Assembly (NCBI RefSeq): GCF_023091745.1
Contig: NC_068910.1
Span: 6,546,272-6,610,271 of the forward strand
Length of the DNA: 64,000 nucleotides
Reading direction: 5' to 3'
From: Budorcas taxicolor
Taxonomy: Eukaryota; Chordata; Mammalia; Artiodactyla; Bovidae
Within the stretch, counting starts at the first letter, position 1. Each line of letters opens with the position of its first letter. Shown piece after piece: positions 11,844 to 22,187 of the stretch. A model generated the notes under the pieces. That model searched no databases, was not told the DNA's origin, and saw only the letters and a list, made by a program, of their open reading frames with translations. Made by a program: the position numbers and the translations under genes.

Positions 11844-12254
11844 ACAAACCCATCTGTGTGTGTGCTCAGGGATGCCAGCAGGAGGAGGGGCCTTTCCCTG
11901 CCCTGCCATGCAGAAGTTCAGAAGTTACTGAAATTCCCATTTCTTTCGTGTTCCCTGGAGCCCTTTGCCAGTGGTCTCACCTTTGCCATCAGAGACCAGT
12001 TGTTTTAGTTGCTCTGATGAAAAGCTAGCAGGGAGATGGTTAAACAAGAATCCACACACACCAGGTCTATCTGTTTCTTAACTGCAGAGACGCAACCTCT
12101 TGATCAGCTGCGGGACAGGACTGGAGAGCGTGGGTGTATCATATTCCAGGGGCCAGGGCTGCAGCCAACTTGGAAAACATCCTTTTGTCTAAACCTCTTG
12201 TTTTAGGGACTGGGGGGGTTAGTACCTTTTGTTGTTGCTGTTTCCAGCGATTTT
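11844..12254. other. Unique intronic sequence
   Basis: No feature recognised. Confidence 0.4.
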
Positions 12255-12261
12255 CTTAGTA

Positions 12262-12420
12262 AATTTTTTTTCCTTCCAGTTTTATTGAGAAATCATTGAA
12301 AAACAGCACTGTGTGAGTTTAAGGTGTACAGCATAATGATTTGACTTATATACATCATGAAATGATCACCACAGTTACTGTAGTCACTACCGTTTCCAGC
12401 AGTCTTAAAGGCAAGGGGAG
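12262..12420 (-). repeat. Old L1 3'-region fragment
   Basis: The phrases ccagttttattgagaaatca, gtgtgagtttaaggtgtaca and catgaaatgatcaccacagt are the reverse of a common mammalian L1 3' region. Confidence 0.6.
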
Positions 12421-12648
12421 AGGGACGGAAGATCCACCCACGTAGCCTGACTTGGAGAATAAGTCTTTGAACAAAGCTCCCTCAAATGAACATGGGTCAG
12501 GTCAACACAGTTGCCTCCTGTGGCAAACCAGGTAGCCCGAGGTAAAGCAGGTCAGCAGAGGAAGGCTACACACTCCAGGAACTCTTTGGGGCCAGACGGA
12601 CACAAGCTTTCCTCATCAAGAGGGGCCAGGACAGCCCCTGGGATGGGG

Positions 12649-12850
12649 AGTGCCATTACAGAAGGTCCTATGTCAACGAGGACAGTCATTACGGAAGGTG
12701 TTTGTCCGCGAGGATGGCTGTTATGAAAGGTATTGATACGGGAGGTGTCAAATCAACAAGAATGGACATGTTAGGGGTTCAGCCATCGTGGATGAGATGG
12801 TATCAACAAGGATAGTCATTATGGAGGGTGTCACACCAACTAGGGGGGCC
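12649..12850. repeat. Diverged tandem repeat, about 33-bp unit
   Basis: About five to six decayed units built on agtcatta.gga.ggtgt followed by tcaac.agga. Two 24-base windows beginning at 12671 and 12801 differ only by transitions and lie 130 bp apart, four periods. The period is a multiple of three but the frame is broken. No family recognised. Confidence 0.65.
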
Positions 12851-14130
12851 GTGTTGCACCTGGACTGTGGTGTGGGTCTAGCTAATCATCTTAAGGTAAT
12901 TGTGCCGTCCATTCAGGGAGGTAAAAAACTGAGGGGAGGGACAAAGAGTGCCAAGATGGGGGTTTGGAGGAGCCTGGATCCCAAGCACATAGGCTGGCAA
13001 GTGGAAGAACGAGCAGATGGTTATTCCTGGAAGGGGGAGAGGCTGTGGCTCAGAGCACTTTCCCCTTCATGACCCGTATTCTTTCTTCACAGCGGAGTTG
13101 GTCGTGCTGCTAAGTGCTATTGCCAAGAAAGGAAGAGGACGATGGGAACAAGACTCAGTGAGGAAGTCCCACAGAAATGAGGCCTTTAATCATCATTCAA
13201 ACTACATTCTGCCTTGCTCCTGTAGCTGGTCTCCAATCAGAAGTCATACACTGAAGGATTATTCTTCATGACATTCAGTTAGAGGATCACTTACTAAACT
13301 GTCTTTTCAGAGGTGGTGAGAGAACACTTTTAAAATATCAAGACAACACTGGGGATTACTGCTGGCGAATGACAGTGCCATACTTCTGCTCCAGGGCCTG
13401 TCTTAGGGTTTTGCTGTGGCGCCCGCAGGCCTCAGGCATCAGAGCACCTGCCTCCTCCTCCTCCCTTCGCTCCTAAAGAAGGTTCGCCACAAGTACATCT
13501 TTTGCTGTACTTATCACACTGAGCCTCAAACTCAAATGCTTTCAGGGCTCTAGCAGATAATGTAAATGAGAAAAGCCAGCATAGTAGGGAGGCTTTGTGT
13601 TCAGTCGGAGGGGACACGCTCTACTAAGCACCTTGTAATTCAGCTTTTTCCAAAACACATCAAGCAGACCTGGCCAAGGCCCCCAGGCCACCTGTCGTAG
13701 CTCCTGGTTTACATGTGTGAATCCCTTCTGGAAGGTGAGCCCCCAGAGAGCAAGGGATTAGGATTCTCTACCTCTGAGTATCCAGTACAATGGGCCTCCA
13801 ACATCTGTGGAATGAATGGAATCTGTTACCAAATGACCTAGGACTAGGCCAGGTCTTTAAAAGACATTCTAGGCAAAAATCAAATTCTCTAGTTCTGCTC
13901 AATGCTAGGACTTAAAAGTGGTTAGGAGGTGGGAAAAGCAGCAAATCGCTCTTCAAAAACAGTTGCTCTGGGTGGAGAAATCAGTTTTGGTCATTAGTTC
14001 CCTGATTCCTAGTGGTTTAATACTTCTACTCCATCCCCTCCATACAACCAACTTCTTGCAGGAAGTGTCTGCAGACTTTCGAAGACAGAATCATTGAGAT
14101 ATTCATTACCTGGCTTTAAATCCTTCTCTT
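12851..14130. other. Unique intronic sequence with an L2-like tail
   Basis: Mostly unrecognised. About 13690-13830 resembles a diverged L2 3' end (gagcccccagagagcaaggg through gtggaatgaatgga). Confidence 0.4.
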
Positions 14131-14371
14131 TTTATTTTTGCTTATTTATTTGGCTGGGGCTTCGTAGCAGCACACAGAATCTTTGTTGCATCATGCGGGA
14201 ACTTTTGTTGTGGCGTGTGGACTCTAGCTGTGGCGCACGGGCTCTGTAGTTGTGGCTAAGTAGACTCCGTTGCCCTGTGGCATGTGTGATCTTAGACCCC
14301 TGTCAGAGATTGAACCTGGGTCCCCCACATTGCAAGGTGGACTCTTAACCGATGGACCACCAGGGAAGTCT
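14131..14371 (-). mobile_element. CHR-type SINE, long form
   Basis: Reverse-oriented: gcttatttatttggctgggg, repeated tagttgtggc/tagctgtggcgcac units, then the head aaccgatggaccaccaggga. The tagttgtgg units mark the long CHR class. Confidence 0.88.
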
Positions 14372-14404
14372 CTAAATTCTTTTTAAATTTAAAACTATTT
14401 TTAA

Positions 14405-14622
14405 GGCAAAATTGTGTTGCTAGAAGGCAAACAAATGGTTGCCAGGGGCCAAGGGGCAGGGACTGTCTGCAAAGGGGTCTGGAGGAACTTCTCAGGGGGA
14501 TTGAAACATTGTATCACGCACTTGACAGGCCTCATCAAAGAGTGCAGCGGAGAGGTGAATTTTATGGTATGTACATTAAATCTCAATAAAGCTGAAAAAT
14601 ACATTTTACTTTCAGATAAATG
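14405..14622 (+). repeat. Old L1 3' end
   Basis: Wording aaatggttgccaggggccaa, aattttatggtatgtacatt and aaatctcaataaagctg matches L1 3' ends. Confidence 0.55.
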
Positions 14623-14725
14623 ATACACGAAGCACAAAATGAAATATGTACGCATAAGGCACCCCTGTTTTATTTCATTTCATTTTGCCAAAAGGTAGCA
14701 TATCATCCTCATTGCTCGGAGTCTT

Positions 14726-14855
14726 GGAGAAGGAAATGGCAACCCACTCCAGTATTCTTGCCTGGAGAATCCTAGGGATGGGGGAGCCCGGTGGGCTGCT
14801 GTCTCTGGGGTCGCACAGAGTTGGACACGACCGAAGCGACTTAGCAGCAGCAGTT
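14726..14855 (+). mobile_element. Bov-A SINE monomer
   Basis: Starts ggagaaggaaatggcaaccc, ends gacttagcagcagcag, and has no tRNA head, so it is the Bov-A unit alone. Confidence 0.9.
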
Positions 14856-15597
14856 CTGAGTCTGTGTTTTCCCTCCAGAATGTATCTTGGTCGGGGGCAG
14901 GGGGGTGGTCCACTCCATGTCTCTACATCCTATTCTTTTAAATGGCTGTGCAGCATTCCCCTGTTTAAATGCACCATCATTAATGTAACCAGTCTTCTAA
15001 GGATGGATATTTGGGTTGTTTCTAGTCTCCAGTGACCAGAGGAAGGAGCAGAAGATGTTTATCTGGAGTTTCCAGGTGCCAGCTGGACACACCTTCTTGG
15101 GTGTGTCAGGTTCCTGGCTGGAACTTGAATTGTATTCCCACAGAGGCTGAGATCAGGGAAGCTGGAAGACGTTATTTCTAGGATTTGGCTGCACCACCTT
15201 GACATGGGCTTCTGCAAGACGACCCAAGCACGGTTTACTATTTGAAAAACGTCTTCCTTGTCGTGGTAAGTTGAGAACTTGCTCCTGACAGCCTACAGCT
15301 GAAGTGCCTGATAAGACTGTCAGCGACTTCAGAGCAGTTGGGCAATCTTCCACCTCTCAGCAGCGGTGAAAGGTGGCGGCCTTGCCAGGTTCCACGGAAT
15401 ACCAGGCTCTGGTTTCATGGCCTGGCACACTGCAGCTCAGACTGGGTTTAGTTTTGACACCTGCTCACAAGGACGGGTGTAAACTTCAGAAGCCCACTGG
15501 GGCATTCTCTTCACTTCTCTTGTGTAACTGGGTATGATGTTTACATTATATAAAACCGGTCTGGTCAGTTCCTTGGTTAAAAGAAAATATGTGTGCT
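14856..15597. other. Unique intronic sequence
   Basis: About 14930-15045 has wording similar to old L1 (ggctgtgcagcattcccctg, ggatggatatttgggttgtt). The rest is unrecognised. Confidence 0.4.
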
Positions 15598-15647
15598 TAT
15601 GTGTATGCACGTGTGTGTGTGTGTGTGTGTGTGCACGCACGCGCGCA
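15598..15647. repeat. (GT)n/(GC)n alternating purine-pyrimidine tract
   Basis: Fifty bases alternate strictly between pyrimidine and purine: a TG/CA lead, a long GT run, then CACGCACGCGCGCA. This is a microsatellite with Z-DNA-forming composition. Confidence 0.9.
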
Positions 15648-15682
15648 GCTGCTCACTTGCAAACTATTTTTTAAAAAATGTT

Positions 15683-15980
15683 CTAGGACCCCCTGGCGGC
15701 ACAGTGGCTAGGAACCCACCTGCCAATACAGGGGACACAGGTATGATCCCTGGTCTGGGAAGATCCCACATGCTGTGGGGCAACTCAGCCACAACCACTG
15801 AGCCTGTGTGCTGTGGCTCCTGAAGCCACACACCTAGAGCCTGTGCTCCACAAGAGAAGTCGCTGCAGTGAGAGGCCCGTGCACCTCCAACTGGAGATTA
15901 GCCCCCACTCATTGCAACGAGAGAAAGCCCGCATGCAGCAATGGAGATCCAGTGCAAGCAAAAAAAAAATTTTTTTTAAA
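15683..15980 (+). mobile_element. CHR-type SINE, long form
   Basis: Head ggaccccctggcggcacagt, then ccacacacctagagcctgtg, caacgagagaaagcccgcat and an A-rich tail at 15960. Confidence 0.85.
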
Positions 15981-16663
15981 CACATGATGAAAATAAACAC
16001 ACACACAAAAGGAAAACATGTTCTTGCGTACTGATTTCTTGCAGATTTTAATCCAGGAGCCTCCCCAGATGTTCTCATAAGGGCCCAAAGCTGACTACTG
16101 CGATACCGCCTGAAGCACACTGCGTAGTTAGAGGCTGAAACAACCAAAACGTCTCCCCAGAGCAACCTGGTTACACAGACAATGGCCTGGCAGTTTGGTC
16201 CAGATGGTATGCTGCTAAAAAAATCTCAGTGTTCTTTTTGGGCTCAATTTAGATAATCAAAGTAGTATCAATTCTTAAGCGAGGAATCCGTTCGAGGGCG
16301 GACACTGTGCTGAGTGATTTACAGATGTTGTTTTCACTGGGTCCCTGCCTGGAAGATGCTCCGAGGCCCTGCTCTCCAGTGAGACGTGTCAGCCGGGCGG
16401 TTGGTGGTGAAGATGACCCATCGCCCCAGACTGACTTCTCCTGAGACAGTGTCTCCTGCTGCCCCAGACTTCCAGCATAGGGCAGACTTCCAGCAGGGGC
16501 AGCAACACATGGTAACTTCACCCTCTGTGCTGCTGGCTTGTCACTTCCCTGCCGTGGCCGCAGTGCCACCCTGCACCAGAGTCAAGCGTCTGTCTGGGTC
16601 CAGGAGATGCCCTGAGCCCATCACATGCAGGGGCTTCATCCCACCACCTCTGCATCCTCCGTG
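15981..16663. other. Unique intronic sequence
   Basis: About 16270-16340 may hold a decayed MIR tail. Otherwise nothing recognised. Confidence 0.4.
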
Positions 16664-16847
16664 ATGTTTCTTTGCGACCCCATGGACTGTAGCCCACCAG
16701 GCTCCTCTGTCCATGGGATTCTCCAGGCAAGAATACTGGAGGGGGTTGCCACGCTCTCCTCCAGGCAACGTTGCCAACCCAGGGACTGAACCCAGGTCTC
16801 CCTCATTGCAGGCGGATCCTTTACCGTCTGAGCCGTGAGAGAAGCCC
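16664..16847 (-). mobile_element. Bov-tA SINE, truncated at its 3' end
   Basis: Reverse-oriented body from tttgcgaccccatggactgt to the head wording ttaccgtctgagccgtgaga; the distal tail is missing. Confidence 0.9.
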
Positions 16848-17459
16848 GATGTCCTGAGACCTCTCACAAATGCTTGTGAGTTGTCTTCAGGTTAAAAAAT
16901 GTTTTTGCCATATATCCTTGTTGGAAATGGCTTGATGTCCCCATGACCAGCTCAGTGATGGAAGACAAAGCATCTGCTTGAAGGAATCTGGCACGTGCCT
17001 GGACATACACCGTCCTAGCCCAGCTCCGGCTGGACCACACATTGTCAAGTACTGAGAAGTCGCCCTCATGGCTCCAAGCATTGTGTGACACTGAATGTGG
17101 CCACGTGGGCAGACCTCAAAACAAAAACAACAGCTTGACTTGAACTCCATGTGATTTTTGGACTTGGGCAGTTGATGAACTTAATCCTGGAGATTGTTTT
17201 TCATTGTCCCAGCCAAAGGCAGCAGGTTGGCACCCATTCGTCGTTGCAGAAATGGCACATTTCCCCCAGAAGGCTTTGATTTTCTGTCATTGAGGGTAGG
17301 GAATATTTACACTTCATTAAAAACAAAGAAAGCTTCCCATTTGTGCTCATGGAAGAGTTGTAATTTTTTTCAAAATATTTCCAAAATATTTTCCAAATAT
17401 TAAATATTACTTAAAGATGTTCAGACTCTCAGGGGAGGTGGTTAATGGCCTCAGAGAAT
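16848..17459. other. Unique intronic sequence
   Basis: No feature recognised. Near 17370-17410 there is an AT-rich stretch of repeated aaatattt. Confidence 0.45.
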
Positions 17460-17663
17460 ATTGTGCTCGGTTGCTCAGTCAGGTCTGACTTTTTGCGATC
17501 CTTTGGACTGTAGCTCCCCAGACTCCCCTTTCCATGGGATTTTTCAGGCATACTGGAGTGGGTTGCCATTTCCTTCTCCAAGGGATCTTCTCGACCAGGG
17601 ATTGAACCTGCATCTCCTGAACTGCAGGTGAATTCTTTATCACCGAGCCACTGAAGAAACCCA
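17460..17663 (-). mobile_element. Bov-tA SINE
   Basis: Body (gttgctcagtcaggtctgac, catactggagtgggttgcca) followed by the head (atcaccgagccactgaagaa) on minus. Confidence 0.92.
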
Positions 17664-18105
17664 CAAAGAATATTGTATTTCTCTCTGGCAGAACGGACGG
17701 CCTGTTCAGGAGGACAGCCCCTCCCTGGCAAAGTCAGACCAACAAGGCTTTCAGTGGTGCCCTTGGCTTGGGCTATACTCAGGAGAGAAGTGAAGAGTGC
17801 AGATGTTTTTTAAGCACAGTATCTGAAGAAACAACTTTAAGGTTTACAAATGTTTGTGTGAAGTGCAAGTCAGTAAAACAAATTCTGATTTTCTACTGCA
17901 TTCTGGGCAGGCTGGGATACTGTGAAGCCAGGTGGGTCACAGGGGAGAACATGGAGAACAGTATCAAAGTCCTTGTCATGACCATAGGTTTGATATGGAT
18001 GGACACAGAGGCCACACTTCCTGAAGACGGTAGAGTTAAAGCAGAAGCCTGGGTCCCCATATCACTGCTTGGAGGAGATCCCATTTAGGGCCTTTTGATT
18101 TACGT
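17664..18105. other. Unique intronic sequence
   Basis: Contains an unsupported 106-codon frame. No known domain recognised. Confidence 0.4.
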
Positions 18106-18465
18106 AACTTTTTTATTGGAGGATAACTGCTTTATAATGCTGTGGTGGTCTTTGCCATACATCAACGTGAATCAGTCATAATTATACCTGTATCTCCTCC
18201 CTCTTGGGCCTCCCTGCCCTGCCCATCCCACCCTGTAGGTCATTACAGAGACCCAGGCTGGGCTCACTATGTTATACAGCAGCTTCCCACCAGCTATCTA
18301 TTTCACACATGATAATGTATATATGTCACAGAGTGAAGTAAGTCAGAAAGAGAAAAACAAATACCATATATTAATGCCTATACACGGAATCTAGAAAAAT
18401 AGTACTGATGAACCTGTTTCCAGAGAAGAAATGGAGATGCAGGTGTAGAGAGCAGACTGGTGTTT
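18106..18465 (-). repeat. Ruminant L1 3' end, probably with inverted 5' segment
   Basis: 18110-18320 is the reverse of a ruminant L1 3' region (ttattggaggataactgctt, ccatacatcaacgtgaatca). 18322-18450 is in the opposite sense (gagtgaagtaagtcagaaag, ggaatctagaaaaatagtac). The change of sense suggests a twin-primed insertion; no clear target duplication was found. Confidence 0.6.
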
Positions 18466-18925
18466 ACAGCCTACTACGGGCAGGAAATAAACATCTATTG
18501 TGTTTGAGCCATTAGACACATTTGGGTTTGTGTTACAGCGGCTGGAGTGCGTCACACCTTAACTATTAGACTCATCAGGTAAAAGGTCACCAAGGATCCA
18601 TCAGCCCTCAGTGCAAACGCTTCACCGGGGAGCTGGCAGAGCCCAGGTGCATCTTCAGCCTTCTTGATACACAGCCTCATGGCATTCTGATCACATGACC
18701 TGAAGTGAGTAGTTGAAAGGAGATTCAAAATATTTCCCTTGTCTAAAGTTTATAATTAGTTTCAACTGGAAAGAATAAAGCAAGGAATAAATTGCAGCCT
18801 GGGGGCAGTTAAGAGCTTGTATTCTGAAACTAAACTGCCCAGATTCACAGATGGCACCACCACTTTTTAACTGATTCCACTGTTACTCACTTTCTTCCAT
18901 TTCCTCTGACATTTTCTGGATATGC
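18466..18925. other. Unique intronic sequence
   Basis: No feature recognised. Confidence 0.4.
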
Positions 18926-19024
18926 TGGTGAAGAATCCGCCTGCAATGCAGGAGACCCCGGTTCGATTCCTGGGTCAGGAAGATTCCCTGGAGAAGGGAT
19001 AGGCTACCCACTCCAGTATTCTTG
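18926..19024 (+). mobile_element. Bov-tA SINE, first of a tandem pair, 3'-truncated
   Basis: Starts inside the tRNA head (ctggtgaagaatccgcctgc) and stops at cactccagtattcttg, exactly where the next copy begins. Confidence 0.88.
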
Positions 19025-19218
19025 GGCTTCCCTGGTGGCTCAGCAGGTAAAGAATCTGCCTGCAATCTGGGAGACCTGGGTTTGATCCCTGGGTTGGGAA
19101 GACACCCTGGAGAAGGGAATGGCTGCCCACACCAGTATTCCGGCCTGGAGAATTCCATGGACTATAGTCCATGGGGTTGCAAAGAGTTGGACATGACTGA
19201 GAGATTTTCACTTTCTGT
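19025..19218 (+). mobile_element. Bov-tA SINE, second of a tandem pair
   Basis: A full copy from ggcttccctggtggctcagc to gacatgactgagagattttc, directly after the truncated copy in the same orientation. Confidence 0.92.
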
Positions 19219-19224
19219 ACAAAC

Positions 19225-19770
19225 CCCAGTAGCTCCTTATCCAGGAATTTCAACTACAGATAAACTTGTCCATATATCCAACCAAATCAACTGCAAAGAT
19301 GGTCACTGAGGCTCAGTGCATAGTGACAAAAGATTGGGAACAATCCATTATAAGCTGCTGATTAAATATAATATGGTATTCCCATGATGAGGACCTCTGT
19401 ACAGCTCTCAGAAAGCATGTGATAGCTCTGTCTATTTTGGTATATAGGGAGCACTAAGATGGATTGCTCAGTGAAAAAAATCAGGAAACATATGGGATAT
19501 ATCCTCCACTATATACTGTATTTATGCTCCTCTTTGTGTAAAGAAGGGTGGTATATACATTTGTTAACTTGTACATGCTCAGGAACAATGCATAAGAAAT
19601 CATAACTGCCTCTGGGAGGAGGCCTGGGGTCAGACATAGAAGGGGACATACTTCTTTCCTCCCACAGACCATTTTGTGCTATTTGAAATTATGTTACCGT
19701 GAACAGACAATTATTTTTCTAAGCACAGCTTTTAAATTATTTAAATATTAACAGTAATACACATTACCAT
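19225..19770 (+). repeat. Old L1 3' end
   Basis: The order gattgggaacaatccattat, ggtattcccatgatgaggac, gatggattgctcagtgaaaa, cttgtacatgctcaggaaca and aactgcctctgggaggaggc follows a common old L1 3' UTR. Confidence 0.6.
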
Positions 19771-19928
19771 ATGATCCAGCTATTCCACTTCTGGGTATTT
19801 ATCCACAGAATACAAACACACTAATTCGACACATGTACCCAAATGTTTACAGCAGCATTATTAACAACAGCTAAGATACAGAAACAACGCAAGGGCCCAT
19901 CCATGGATGAATGGATAAAGAAGATGTC

Positions 19929-19946
19929 AGACAGACAGACAGACAG

Positions 19947-19993
<47 letters not shown>
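19929..19993. repeat. Compound microsatellite (GACA)n(AC)22
   Basis: About four to five gaca units are followed by about 22 AC dinucleotides, inside the L1 copy. Such tracts are usually length-polymorphic. Confidence 0.92.
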
Positions 19994-19995
<2 letters not shown>

Positions 19996-20318
19996 AATAC
20001 TACTCAGCCATAAAAAAGATGAAACATTTTGCCATTTGTGATAACATGGATGGATCTTGAAGATATTATGCCAAGTGAAATAAGTCAGATGGAGGAAGAC
20101 AAATACTCTATGATTTCATGCATATATGGAATATAAAAAACAAACAAAAAAAAAACAAAATAAATGAACAAATCCAACAAAAACATACATTCAAAGAACA
20201 GAGTAGTGGTTAGCAGAGAGGAAGGGATGGGGGATGGGGACACAAATATGGAAAAGGGGGTCGATTTTACAAGGAGGGATGGAAAATAAATTTTTAGTGG
20301 TGAGCCTGCTGTAGCGTG

Positions 20319-20505
20319 GGTTTCCCTGGTGGCTCAGCTGGTAAAGAATCCGCCTGCAACACATGAGACCTGGGTTCAATCCCTGGGTTGGGAAGATCCC
20401 CTGGAGAAGGGAAAGGCTACCCACTCTACTATTCTGGCCTGGAGAATTCCATGGACTGTATAGTCCATGGGGTTGCAAACAGTTAGACATGACCAAGTGA
20501 CTTTT
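20319..20505 (+). mobile_element. Bov-tA SINE inside L1
   Basis: Complete head and body (ggtttccctggtggctcagc through gacatgaccaagtgactttt). The flanks tgctgtag and tgctatag look like a decayed duplication. L1 wording continues on both sides. Confidence 0.92.
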
Positions 20506-20664
20506 ACATGCTATAGGATATACAGAAGTTGAAATACAAAGCTGTATACATGAAATTTATATGCTATAAACAAATGTGATCTCAATAAAAAATACCACAT
20601 ATACATTTCTAGAACTGATATGAACACAGCACTCAGTAAGTGCTGATTTTTTAAAAAATGAAAG

Positions 20665-20811
20665 AGGGACTTCCCTGGTGATCCATTGGCTAAGACGCCA
20701 TGCTCCATATGCAGGAGACCCCAGTTCAAACCCTGGTTAGGGAACTAGATCCTACATGTTGTAACTAAGACCAAGCACAGCCAAATAAAGAAATATGTAC
20801 ATTTTAAAAAA
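20665..20811 (+). mobile_element. CHR-type SINE
   Basis: gagggacttccctggtgatc head, cagttcaaaccctggttagg, accaagcacagccaaataaa and an A-rich tail. Confidence 0.88.
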
Positions 20812-20879
20812 ATGTCTGGCGTGCAGACAGTCTCTAAGATAACCAGCAAATGCTGTCTTGAGGAGTCCCACTGCACACA

Positions 20880-20990
20880 GGGGGCATGGTGCCCTGGTGA
20901 TGTAGCATCTCAGCATCACTACATACCTGCTGGGTAACCCTGGGCAAGTTACTTCACCTCTCTGAGCTCCTCTATTCCCAGGGTTATAGG
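20880..20990 (+). repeat. MIR fragment
   Basis: ctgctgggtaaccctgggca and agttacttcacctctctgag match the conserved MIR core. Confidence 0.7.
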
Positions 20991-21987
20991 AGTACATGCT
21001 TGAGGACGGAGAGCTAAATGACTCTTGATTTACATTTTCTCGAGAGGAAACAGCTGAGCTTTTATTACTCAAACACTGTGTCATCCATCATAGTTATTTT
21101 TGGCCAAAGTCTATTTAGGAAACATGTATATTTACATCTCGAAACACAACACAACACTTTAAACAAAATATATGTTGTACACAGAGGCAGAAGGTCAGGA
21201 TCTAGTGGAGATGCTCTGAGTGCCAACAAGTGGGGGTGCAAGAAGTTATTACACACAAAGTAACTGTCTACAAAGAGCCACATAGACGTCTTGCAATTTG
21301 GAAAGGATGTCTTACATGTTTTACAGTTAATAGAATTGGCTGTTAATTATATATTGGTATCTCCCGGTGTTTCATTACGCTTTCAGAAACTGTTGGGGGT
21401 TTGGGTTTTGTGCAATGGGTTGTTACAGTTTGTCCCACAAGAAATAATGAGACATAGGGCATCAGTGACTGTTTTCACGTAGAATGTCTGGTTTTTAGGG
21501 ATGAATTACTGATGTTAAGTGGGAGATGCTTACACATAAAATACTTAGAAGAATGACCAGCACAGAGTAGAAGCTCAATGTGTGTTAGCTACTACAAGTA
21601 GCACTTAGTAATTTAAAAAAGAAAAACAACACTGATGGACTGAATACAAACCCAAGGTTACAAAGAGGTGAGGGAGGGAACTTGGCTCTCCTTGCCTGTT
21701 TCTCTGGAATACTGCCAGCTGCCCGGAGAAAGGGATGGGTTAATTACAAGGTGGTAGGAAGAGGTTTGAAATAATTTGATTGTGGAATAATTTTTATAAT
21801 TTAGAATGATAATGAAAGGGTGTGAACTTTTCTTAATCGCCCAGGTGGAGAGCCTTAGCACTGTATCAGCCCCTAGCATTCCACCCATCTTGACCTCAAT
21901 CATGGGTCCTTCTGACCAGCAAACTCCGCTTCTCCTCCATCCAAACCAAAGCCAGCCCCACTGAGCAAAATCAAAGCTGAGGCATGG
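20991..21987. other. Unique intronic sequence with a MIR tail
   Basis: A MIR-like tail sits at about 21545-21600 (gaccagcacagagtagaagc). The rest is unrecognised. Confidence 0.45.
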
Positions 21988-22187
21988 GGTATAAGAATCT
22001 GCCTGCCAAGCAGGAGACACGGGTTCGACCCCTGGGGTGGGAAGATCCCCTAAAGAAGCAAATGGCAACCCACTCCAGTATTCTTACTTGGAAAATCCCA
22101 TGGACAGAGGAGCCTGGTGGGCTATTACAGTCCATGGAGTCGCCAAGAGTTGGATGCAACTTATCGACTAAACAATAACAACAATAT
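21988..22187 (+). mobile_element. Bov-tA SINE
   Basis: Starts in the tRNA head (agaatctgcctgccaagcag, gggttcgacccctggggtgg) and ends with the acaataacaacaata tail. Confidence 0.92.

Larger units (their letters stand above)
19771..20612 (+). mobile_element. L1 3' end interrupted by a Bov-tA SINE
   Basis: Sense L1 wording: gatccagctattccacttct, gggcccatccatggatgaat, ggaatactactcagccataa, gccaagtgaaataagtcaga. It resumes after the SINE with gctataggatatacagaagt and ends aatgtgatctcaataaaaaa. A compound microsatellite lies within it. Confidence 0.8.

Noticed and set aside
17768..18088. 106-codon plus frame near an L1
   Set aside because: No recognised domain, and composition like surrounding intron.
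19949..19993. CRISPR-like or satellite array
   Set aside because: It is a plain AC microsatellite with no spacers, in an L1.
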